From: Rhodococcus tibetensis
GTDB lineage: Bacteria; Actinomycetota; Actinomycetes; Mycobacteriales; Mycobacteriaceae
DNA: 64,000 nt
Assembly (NCBI RefSeq): GCF_024438035.1
Contig: NZ_JANFQF010000004.1
Coordinates: 1-64,000 of the forward strand
Reading direction: 5' to 3'
Shown one piece after another: positions 20,249 to 27,300 of the stretch. The notes under the pieces were generated by a model. It did not search any database. It was given only the letters and a program-made list of their open reading frames with translations, and was not told the DNA's origin. The position numbers were made by a program, and so were the translations under genes. Positions within the stretch are counted from its first letter, which is position 1, and every line of letters starts with the position of its first letter.

Positions 20249-21034
20249 GTGACAACACGAGATGACGGTAGGGCGGACGACGAACTCCGCGAGGTCAAGA
20301 TCACCCGCGGTTTCACCACACACCCCGCGGGATCGGTGCTGGTGGAATTCGGCAACACCAGGGTGATGTGCACTGCTAGCGTCGAGGACGGCGTGCCCCG
20401 CTGGCGTCAAGGTTCGGGGCTGGGTTGGCTGACCGCCGAATACGCGATGCTTCCCGCTGCCACACACACCCGCAGTGGACGCGAATCCGTGAAGGGGAAG
20501 GTCGGTGGCCGGACCCAGGAGATCAGCCGCTTGATCGGCCGTTCACTGCGGGCGTGCATCGACCTCGCCGCCATCGGCGAGAACACCATCGCCCTCGACT
20601 GCGATGTCCTCCAGGCCGACGGCGGGACTCGCACCGCCGCCGTCACCGGCGCCTATGTCGCGCTGGTCGACGCAGTCACTTATCTGCGTGCGGCGGGGCG
20701 TCTCGCCGATCCGCAACCGATTTCCTGTGGAATCGCTGCAGTGAGCGTCGGCGTGGTCGACGGTCGTGTTCGCCTGGATCTGCCCTACGAGGAGGACTCC
20801 AGGGCCGAGGTCGACATGAACGTGGTGGCTACCGACACGGGCACTCTGGTCGAAATCCAGGGCACCGGTGAAGGCGCCACCTTCCCCCGCAGCACGCTCG
20901 ACAGGCTCCTCGATTCGGCGCTGGCGGGTTGCGAGCAGCTGTTCGAAATCCAGAAGGCCGCACTCGAGTTGCCGTATCCCGGTGTTTTGCCCGAGCCGAA
21001 GGTCGTGGTCCCGAAGAAGAAGTTCGGGAGCTAG
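20249..21034 (+). CDS. rph: Ribonuclease PH
   Basis: A 261-residue phosphorolytic 3'-5' exoribonuclease that trims tRNA 3' ends. Family motifs include [29 protein letters not shown] and the catalytic-site [20 protein letters not shown] with its Asp pair. The C-terminus ends KKKFGS. The GTG at 20249 is chosen over a GTG at 20210, which would add 13 residues not expected in the family. It is followed after 4 bases by rdgB, the same pairing as in mycobacteria (Rv1340-Rv1341). Confidence 0.95.
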   Translation: MTTRDDGRADDELREVKITRGFTTHPAGSVLVEFGNTRVMCTASVEDGVPRWRQGSGLGWLTAEYAMLPAATHTRSGRESVKGKVGGRTQEISRLIGRSLRACIDLAAIGENTIALDCDVLQADGGTRTAAVTGAYVALVDAVTYLRAAGRLADPQPISCGIAAVSVGVVDGRVRLDLPYEEDSRAEVDMNVVATDTGTLVEIQGTGEGATFPRSTLDRLLDSALAGCEQLFEIQKAALELPYPGVLPEPKVVVPKKKFGS

Positions 21035-21038
21035 TCCG

Positions 21039-21653
21039 GTGCCGGGAACACGGGTGCTCGTGGCCAGTCGCAATGCGAAGAAGCTGCGCGAGCTACATCG
21101 AGTACTCGACGCCGCGGGGGTAAACGGCATCGAACTTGTCGGCCTCGATGCGGTGCCGCCTTATCCCGAAGCCCCGGAGACCGGGGCGACCTTCGAGGAC
21201 AATGCGCTGGCGAAGGCACGCGACGGGGCCCGGGCGACTGGATTGGCATGTGTGGCAGACGATTCCGGCCTCGAAGTGGATGCGCTGAACGGGATGCCCG
21301 GCATCTTGTCGGCGCGGTGGTCCGGCAGGCACGGCAACGACGGCGCCAACACGGCACTGGTCCTGGCGCAGCTCGGCGACGTTCCCGACGATCGTAGGGG
21401 GGCGGCGTTCGTCTCGGCGTGCGCGCTGGTTGTGCCCGGCGGGGAAGAGGCGGTGGTCCGCGGCGAGTGGCGGGGGACTATTGCCCGCGAGCCGGTCGGT
21501 GACGGAGGATTCGGTTACGACCCGGTGTTCGTGCCAGAAGGAAGCAGCCGCTCGGCAGCACAGTTGTCTCCGGAAGAGAAGGACGCGGCCTCCCACCGGG
21601 GGCGTGCACTGACCCAGCTCGTTCCCGCGCTGGCCAAGCTCGCCGAGAGCTGA
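21039..21653 (+). CDS. rdgB: Non-canonical purine NTP pyrophosphatase (RdgB/HAM1)
   Basis: A 204-residue house-cleaning enzyme that hydrolyses dITP, ITP and XTP to monophosphates and keeps deaminated purines out of nucleic acids. The N-terminal VLVASRNAKKLRE binds phosphate, ETGATFEDNALAKA and VADDSGLEVDAL supply metal and base contacts, and GGFGYDPVF is the family signature. The GTG at 21039 gives the canonical start; an open extension upstream lies wholly inside rph. It is followed by a small coding candidate at 21693. Confidence 0.95.
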   Translation: MPGTRVLVASRNAKKLRELHRVLDAAGVNGIELVGLDAVPPYPEAPETGATFEDNALAKARDGARATGLACVADDSGLEVDALNGMPGILSARWSGRHGNDGANTALVLAQLGDVPDDRRGAAFVSACALVVPGGEEAVVRGEWRGTIAREPVGDGGFGYDPVFVPEGSSRSAAQLSPEEKDAASHRGRALTQLVPALAKLAES

Positions 21654-21692
21654 CGTCGCCGGTCGCGACGGATGTCGCGAAGGGAGGTTCTC

Positions 21693-21779
21693 ATGTCTCC
21701 GATGATGGTGCCGCAGACACCGCTCGGATGGTTGGTCTACGTGATCGCTCTGATCACCGGTCAACCGGTCATCATGTGA
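21693..21779 (+). CDS. Candidate 28-residue small membrane protein
   Basis: A short frame begins with ATG 5 bases after a strong Shine-Dalgarno sequence (AGGGAGG at 21681-21687). It encodes a 28-residue peptide with a polar start (MSPMMVPQTPLG) and one hydrophobic segment (WLVYVIALITG), ending in VIM. The ribosome site is better than that of most neighbouring genes. It lies 39 bases after rdgB and converges on the DUF3817 gene. No family is recognised, and translation is inferred only from the ribosome site and the peptide character. Confidence 0.5.
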   Translation: MSPMMVPQTPLGWLVYVIALITGQPVIM

Positions 21780-21809
21780 CCGGTTGGCCAGGACCACAAT
21801 CCGTACCGA

Positions 21810-22175
21810 TCAGACCCCGAAGTCGCGGCGGACCTGCTTGGTGCGCTGGTGCTCCACGTAGAACGACAGAAACGGGATGGTGCCGGCGAGGAGGGTTCCG
21901 ACGGTACGACCCGCAGGCCAGCGGACTTTGACTGCCAGGTCAAGCGTGACCAACAGGTACACGAAATAAACCCAACCGTGCACCACCGCAATCCACGTGG
22001 GCAAATTGTCGACCTTGAAGATGTACTTGGCGACCATTTCCGCGGTGAGGACGAGCAGCCACACACCTGTCGCGTAGGCGAGAACCCGGTAGCGCAGCAG
22101 CGCGGGAGCGACCTTCTTCCGTTTCTCGGTGTCGACAACCGCGCCGGATGTGGTCTCGTATTGACCCGTGCTCAC
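21810..22175 (-). CDS. DUF3817 family membrane protein (Rv1342c-like)
   Basis: A 121-residue protein with a basic, polar N-terminus (about 30 residues) and three hydrophobic helices. It carries the family segments VLAYATGVWLLVLTAEMV, VHGWVYFVYLLVTLDLAV and the late TIPFLSFYVEH. It corresponds in position to Rv1342c, downstream of rph-rdgB. Its start overlaps the stop of the next upstream gene by four bases (ATGA), so the two are translationally coupled. Function unknown. A second, shorter DUF3817 protein is at 194-565. Confidence 0.82.
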   Translation of the reverse strand: MSTGQYETTSGAVVDTEKRKKVAPALLRYRVLAYATGVWLLVLTAEMVAKYIFKVDNLPTWIAVVHGWVYFVYLLVTLDLAVKVRWPAGRTVGTLLAGTIPFLSFYVEHQRTKQVRRDFGV

Positions 22176-22573
22176 GTAGTGCTCCTATCGGTCTCGCATG
22201 CTGCCAGCTCGGCGAGATATTCGTTGTACTGCTGAACTTGGAGGGTTTCGAGATCGTTCGAACCGTCTTCGGGGGTGACTACGTCGACCGTGGGACGAGG
22301 GGGAAGTACGTCGGCCGGAATCTCCTTCACCTCGTCGGCCGCCTTCTCCGCCTCCGCCGGATCGGCGTCCTCGAGCTGCACGAAACGCCGGTACGCGTAG
22401 ATGAAGAACGCCGCGAACAATGGCCATTGGAACGCATACCCGAGGTTCTGGCCGTTGCCGCCGACCGCCTCGAAGCGCTCCCACTGCCACCAACCCAGCG
22501 CGAGGCACGTCGCAGCCCCGGCAACCACCAGCAGGACGAGTGCAGGTCGGCTTCGTTTACGGTTTCCGGACAC
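22172..22573 (-). CDS. LprD-like small membrane protein
   Basis: A protein of about 133 residues with two hydrophobic segments (LVLLVVAGAATCLALGWW and the YAFQWPLFAAFFIYAYRRF region) separated by WERFEAVGGNGQNLG, then an acidic cytoplasmic tail. Position next to the DUF3817 gene matches lprD (Rv1343c). The cysteine in the first helix (GAATC) is a poor lipobox, so lipidation is doubtful. The GTG at 22573 (VSGNRKRSRP) gives a sensible positive-inside N-terminus; longer frames upstream add an unlikely polar leader. Function unknown. Confidence 0.75.
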   Translation of the reverse strand: MSGNRKRSRPALVLLVVAGAATCLALGWWQWERFEAVGGNGQNLGYAFQWPLFAAFFIYAYRRFVQLEDADPAEAEKAADEVKEIPADVLPPRPTVDVVTPEDGSNDLETLQVQQYNEYLAELAACETDRSTT

Positions 22574-22620
22574 GACAACGACGGTACCCGAAACGCTGAT
22601 TGCGCTGCTAGGAGAGGTGC

Positions 22621-22652
22621 GCGGTATGGGCGCAGTCACACGCCCATACCGC
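22621..22652 (-). terminator. Perfect 12-bp hairpin downstream of tRNA-Leu
   Basis: GCGGTATGGGCG at 22621-22632 and CGCCCATACCGC at 22641-22652 pair perfectly around an 8-base loop. The hairpin begins 8 bases beyond the tRNA 3' end and is probably its terminator. Confidence 0.8.
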
Positions 22653-22659
22653 TCTCGAT

Positions 22660-22747
22660 TGGTGCGCGAGGGGGGATTCGAACCCCCACGCCCTTTCGGA
22701 CATCAGGACCTAAACCTGACGCGGCTGCCTGATTACGCCACTCGCGC
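22660..22747 (-). tRNA. tRNA-Leu (anticodon UAG)
   Basis: On the minus strand the sequence folds as a class II tRNA of 88 nt including an encoded 3' CCA. The acceptor pair is GCGCGAG/CTCGCGC. The anticodon stem TCAGG/CCTGA closes a TTTAGGT loop with anticodon TAG, reading CUA. The variable arm is long (TGTCCGAAAGGGCG) and the T-loop is GGGGTTCGAATCCCC. It sits at the boundary of the Rv13xx-like block and the accessory HNH operon. Confidence 0.95.
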
Positions 22748-22793
22748 GCGTTGACAGACTACGCCATGAACAAGGCACTCCGGCACACACACG

Positions 22794-23276
22794 TCAACCG
22801 GCGCGCTCGCCCCTGTCGCGCCTCTTTCGCCCCGCCCACGACGCAGTCTGGCTGTGGCAGTTGGGGCACAGGAATCGCACTTCCCGCAAGCGGGAGTCCA
22901 GCGGGTCTCCCCGTATGTGGTCCACGTGCAGGATCAGCGGGAGTCCGCACCACTCACCTTGCACACCGCATATGACGCATTTGTACGCCACTCCTGCCTC
23001 GATCAGGGCCCGTCGCAGTAGGTGGGGTTGAACGCGTCCGCTGCCTGGTGGGCGACGGATCAGTATCTCCTGCCATGTCATTCGATTGCGGGCGGGCTTT
23101 CCCCTGGTATGCGCCCGCCCTGTGAAGTGCGACGTGTCTATTCGGAGCGCTTTAATCCGGCGACTCAGGTGAGCGTGTGTCCCGCCCGCGGGTTTCAATC
23201 CGAGGTAGCGCATAACGCCTGCGTAACTCCTCGATTCTGCGACCGCCCGCTCGAGAACCTCCCGCGTGTACTTCAC
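22794..23276 (-). CDS. HNH endonuclease, second gene of an SOS-box operon
   Basis: A 160-residue basic protein. Residues 1-50 look like a helix-turn-helix recognition module (YTREVLERAVAESRSYAGVM). The C-terminal half is an HNH nuclease: zinc cysteines in CVICG and CPNCH, the catalytic LHVDHIRGDP and the closing N-x-H in LCPNCHSQT. The GTG at 23276 overlaps the stop of the upstream gene as GTGA, so translation is coupled. The ends of the operon and its LexA box point to DNA-damage induction. Related HNH proteins are scattered in actinobacteria, often in accessory regions; the target is unknown. Confidence 0.85.
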   Translation of the reverse strand: MKYTREVLERAVAESRSYAGVMRYLGLKPAGGTHAHLSRRIKALRIDTSHFTGRAHTRGKPARNRMTWQEILIRRPPGSGRVQPHLLRRALIEAGVAYKCVICGVQGEWCGLPLILHVDHIRGDPLDSRLREVRFLCPNCHSQTASWAGRKRRDRGERAG

Positions 23277-23932
23277 CGTGCACCTGCGAGACGTCGTTGA
23301 GCGCGCTGGTACCGCCAGATCGCGTGGGTGAGGGTGGCCGGAGAGACGTCGAGACGGGTAGCGGCGGCAGCAAGAAGTTCGTCGGCCGTCGTGCTCGTCA
23401 CCTCGACCTCCGGTGCGAGAGCGTCGATGACGAAATCCTTTAGGAGCTCCCGACTTTCGGGGATGCAGACCCCGAGTTGCATTGTGAAGCACTCCCAGGT
23501 GGCGTTCCCGAAACCGGCGATCTGGACGAGCGCATTGCGGCGCACTTCCTCGTCGCGCAGTTCGGAGGATTGCCGGCATCCGGCGGCGACCAGGGAGCGG
23601 GCGGCGAGCGCGACGGCCTCCGCCTTGGTGGTGTAGTTGCCCGGGACCCGTTGCCGGTTGTCGAGGACGGCGATCAGCGCCGCCGGTTCGTCGGCGTACT
23701 CGGCCAGCGCGGCGAGGTCGTCGAGTGGCTCGCCCCGGTGGGCACGCCAACGCGCTATGACGGCACGGACACCGGACGTGGGTGTGCCGTAGGTGGCGCG
23801 GGCGGAGAACGCCGCGTCGAGGAGACCTGCCTCTATCTCGCGTGGCCAGCCTTCCGTCCAGTGTGGCCACACCCCCTGCGGCAGTTCCGCCTCGATGTAG
23901 TCGATCAGGTGACGAACGTGCGCCGTGCTCAT
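23273..23932 (-). CDS. Unknown protein with HhH-GPD-like segment, first gene of SOS-box operon
   Basis: A 219-residue acidic, mostly helical protein with no recognised named family. The stretch IAGFGNATWECFTMQLGV, preceded by paired helices and followed by LLKDFVIDAL, resembles the helix-hairpin-helix and following helix of HhH-GPD base-excision proteins, but no catalytic Lys/Asp pair can be assigned with confidence. The C-terminal 45 residues (TADELLAAAATRLDVSPATL) form another helical unit. The start ATG has a GGGGGGA ribosome site. A perfect LexA box lies 38 bases upstream. Its partner gene encodes an HNH nuclease. A DNA-binding or lesion-recognition role is inferred. Confidence 0.7.
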   Translation of the reverse strand: MSTAHVRHLIDYIEAELPQGVWPHWTEGWPREIEAGLLDAAFSARATYGTPTSGVRAVIARWRAHRGEPLDDLAALAEYADEPAALIAVLDNRQRVPGNYTTKAEAVALAARSLVAAGCRQSSELRDEEVRRNALVQIAGFGNATWECFTMQLGVCIPESRELLKDFVIDALAPEVEVTSTTADELLAAAATRLDVSPATLTHAIWRYQRAQRRLAGAR

Positions 23933-23970
23933 AATTTCCCCCCGGAAGAACGAATGGTCGTGCAGTCTGT

Positions 23971-23986
23971 TCGAACGTTAGTTCGA
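23971..23986 (-). promoter_or_regulatory. Perfect LexA (SOS) box
   Basis: TCGAACGTTAGTTCGA matches the mycobacterial/actinobacterial LexA consensus TCGAAC-N4-GTTCGA at all twelve fixed positions. It lies 38 bases before the start codon of the 219-residue gene at 23932, where a repressor would block its promoter. fas starts 400 bases away in the other direction, so control of fas by this box is less likely. Confidence 0.85.
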
Positions 23987-24092
23987 GGGTCCGACAGGTT
24001 TCGAGATCGAGTGGATGGACACGGCCACGTCACGGCCGACGGGCACGACCTCGGGAATTCGTCAAGTGGTAACGAATTGATAACGATTAATA

Positions 24093-24106
24093 TGAGGCTT
24101 TCCTCA
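24093..24106. promoter_or_regulatory. Palindrome TGAGG-N4-CCTCA, distal copy upstream of fas
   Basis: TGAGGCTTTCCTCA has perfect five-base arms around a four-base spacer and shares arms and spacing with the copy at 24244. It lies about 280 bases before the fas start codon. The duplication of the same dyad in one control region suggests a repressor or activator binding twice. Confidence 0.5.
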
Positions 24107-24179
24107 GGTTCTTGGACGTCCTTGCACCGCCACGTCCAGCGACGACGTGACCTACTGAAGAGTCACCTTCCGGGCGGGT

Positions 24180-24195
24180 TGTGATCGACATCACG
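24180..24195. promoter_or_regulatory. CRP/GlxR-like site upstream of fas
   Basis: TGTGATCGACATCACG fits the CRP-family consensus TGTGA-N6-TCACA with one deviation at the last base. It lies about 190 bases before the fas start codon, between the two TGAGG palindromes. A cAMP-receptor-type regulator is the natural candidate. Confidence 0.5.
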
Positions 24196-24243
24196 CGTTC
24201 GAGACGTTCGTCCGGGCTGAGGGAGCCGCGCTCGTCGTGAACG

Positions 24244-24257
24244 TGAGGAATTCCTCA
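24244..24257. promoter_or_regulatory. Perfect 14-bp palindrome, proximal copy upstream of fas
   Basis: TGAGGAATTCCTCA is fully palindromic and has the same arms and spacing as 24093-24106, 151 bases away. It lies about 130 bases before the fas start codon, a normal place for a fas promoter operator. FasR is the known regulator of mycobacterial fas-acpS, but I cannot confirm that this is its site. Confidence 0.55.
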
Positions 24258-24385
24258 TGATTCTGTGTCAACCTAGTACAGCCCGGAAGTGCTGATCAGA
24301 GCCGATGCAGCAGGCACACGATGCCGAGGGCGGCAGACCAGCAATCCCCACCTCCCCGTTGGGGTGACCAGGAGAGGACTTACGC

Positions 24386-27300
24386 GTGACGATTGACGAC
24401 ACGACACCCGCAGGAAATGGAAGAAACTCGAAGGGTTCGCGGCGCATCGGCGTAGACCGGGACGACACTCGGTCGTCGAGCAAGACCACACTCGTCGACC
24501 GTTTGGTCGGCGGCGAGACGTACGCCCTCGCGTTCGGTGGTCAGGGTGCACCCTGGCTGAGCTCGCTCGAGGAGCTGAGCCGGGACAACGGTCTCGAGCC
24601 GGCCCTGACCAAGCTCGTGAACGAGGCCGCCGAATACCTCACACCGGTGGCGCAGGAGCTGCTCGTCGTGCGTCCGGTCGGATTCGACCCCATCGCCTGG
24701 ATTCTCGAACAGGAACTCGCCGATGAAGAAGACGATGCGGCCGCGGCCGGACCTTCTGCAGCTGCTCTCACGTCTGCGGCAGTGTCCCTTCCGGGTGTCT
24801 TCCTGACACAGATCGCTGCGCTGCGTGCGCTGGCTGCCCAGGGCCTCGATCCCACCGTGACTGCACCCGTGTCGGTGATCGGCCACTCCCAGGGACTTCT
24901 CGCTGCGGAGGCCGTCGCGACCTCCGGAAACAAGGACGGCGAACTCCTCGCCCTCGCTCAGCTGATCGGTGCTGCTGCCGGTCTGGTCGGCCGTCGTCGC
25001 GGAGTGATCTCCGCCGCCGACTCCACCCCGATGCTGGCTGTCTCCAACGTCGATCCCGAACGACTCCGTCGGATCGTCGACGAGCTCGCCGAGGGCCTCG
25101 AGCCCGAACGCGCCGCTGTTCTCGGTATCCGCAACGCCCGTCGCCGCGTCGTGCTGTCCGGCCCGCCCGCCCAGCTGGCGCGGGTGCAGCAGCGGTGCGA
25201 GCAGATCGAGGCCGACGAGGCCCGTGAGCGGGACACCAAGAAGCGTGGCGGCTCCATCTTCGCGCCCGTCTTCGAGCCCCTCGCGGTCGAGATCGGCTTC
25301 CACCACCCCGCACTCGCCGAGACGATCGACATCGTCGGCCAGTGGGCCGTCCGTTGCGGCCTCGATGAGGGGAAGGCCCGCGCCCTCACCAGCGCATGCC
25401 TCGTCGATCCCGTCGACTGGGTCGACGCCGTCGACCGCACCATCGACGCCGGTGCTTCCTGGATTCTCGACCTCGGACCGGGTGACCTCCTCACCCGCAT
25501 GACGTCGGCCAGTGTTCGCGGGCAGGGCGTCGGCATCGTCGCTGCTGCTACCCGCGGTGGCCACCGCAATCTCCTTACTCCGGGTGCGGCACCCGAGGTT
25601 CCCGCTGCCTGGACCGAGTTCCTTCCGAAGCCGGTCGCGCTGCCCGGCGGCCGTATCGGAGTCGAGACCGCATTCACCAAGCTGACCGGCCGTTCGCCGA
25701 TCCTGCTCGCCGGCATGACTCCGACCACGGTCGACCCGCAGATCGTCGCCGCAGCTGCCAACGCAGGCCACTGGGCCGAGCTCGCGGGCGGTGGCCAGGT
25801 CACCGAGCAGATCTTCGCCGACAACGTCGAGAAGCTCACCGGGCTGCTCGAGCCGGGCCGCGCCGTGCAGTTCAACTCGATGTTCCTCGACCCCTACCTG
25901 TGGAAGCTCCACGTCGGTGGCAAGCGCCTCGTGCCCAAGGCCCGCGCCGCTGGTGCCCCGTTCGACGGTGTCGTCGTCACCGCCGGTATCCCCGAGCTCG
26001 AGGACGCCGTCTCGATCATCGGAGATCTCACCGACGCCGGCTTCAGCTACGTCGCGTTCAAGCCGGGTACGGTCGCGCAGATCCGCTCGGTCATCCGCAT
26101 CGCGAACGAGGTCCCCTCGTTCCCCGTCATCGCCCACATCGAAGGCGGCCGCGCCGGCGGTCACCACTCGTGGGAAGACCTGGACGACCTGCTTCTCGAC
26201 ACATATGCCGAGCTGCGCACCCGGCCGAATCTGGTCCTGTGCGTCGGTGGCGGCATCGGCACGCCCGAGCAGGCTGCCGACTACCTGACCGGCCGCTGGT
26301 CGGTGGCGCACGGCTTCCCGGCCATGCCGCTGGACGGCATCCTGGTCGGCACCGCCGCCATGGCCACCCTCGAGGCGACCACGTCTGCCGAGGTGAAGCA
26401 GCTCCTCGTCGACACCCCCGGTACTCCGGCCTGGGTCGGTGCGGGCACCGCCGAGGGCGGCATGGCCTCCGGACGTAGCCAGCTCGGCGCCGACATCCAC
26501 GAGATCGACAACGCCGCGTCCCGCACCGGCCGCCTGCTCGACGAGGTCGCCGGTGACGCCGACGCCGTAGCCGAGCGTCGCGACGAGATCATCGAAGCAC
26601 TGAACATCACCGCCAAGCCGTACTTCGGCGACGTCGAGACGATGACGTACGAGCAGTGGCTGCGCCGCTACCTCGAGCTGGCCGTAGGCATCGACGCCGC
26701 GAAGGCTTTCGACTGCGGCTCCGACCTCCAGGACGCCATCACCGAGGCCGCCTCGAGCCCGTGGCTCGACATCACCTGGCGTGCGCGCTTCGGTGAGATG
26801 CTGCAGCGCGCCGAGTCGCGTCTACACCCGGTCGACCGCGGACCGATCCCCACCCTGTTCGCCGACGAGGCGATCCTCGAGCGTCCCGAGGCGGCCATCT
26901 GCGCCCTGCAGGCGCAGTACCCCGACTACGCGACCACGGTTCTGCACCCCGCGGACGTCTCGTTCTTCGTCTCGCTGTGCAAGACCCCCGGCAAGCCGGT
27001 CAACTTCGTGCCCGTCGTCGACGGTGACGTCCGCCGCTGGTGGCGTTCCGACTCGCTGTGGCAGGCGCACGATCCTCGTTACACCGCCGACCAGGTCTGC
27101 GTCATCCCCGGCACCGTCGCCGTCGCCGGCATCACGCGCGTCGACGAGCCGGTCGGTGAGCTGCTCGACCGCTTCGAGAAGGCCACCTACGACGAGCTGG
27201 TCACCGCCGGTGCCGCGCCGCTGTCGCTGCTCGCACGCCGTCACGCGGACATCGCCCGCGGCCTCCTCGACACCGTCCTGTCGGCTCCGGACATCCAGTG

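Larger units (their letters stand above)
23933..24385. promoter_or_regulatory. 453-bp intergenic region between the SOS operon and fas
   Basis: No gene is supported here. The left part holds the LexA box of the leftward operon (23971-23986). The right part holds elements placed to control the rightward fas gene: two TGAGG-N4-CCTCA palindromes (24093-24106 and 24244-24257) and a CRP-like site (24180-24195). The fas start at 24386 follows AGGAGAGG, a good ribosome site. Confidence 0.7.

Noticed and set aside
22660-22747. tRNA-Leu as the integration site of the HNH operon
   Set aside because: The operon is on the 5' side of the tRNA and no integrase or repeated tRNA 3' end is seen nearby.
24380-26500. 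Leftward 706-codon frame opposite the start of fas
   Set aside because: Same reason: a mirror of strongly biased fas codons, no ribosome site and no recognisable domain.
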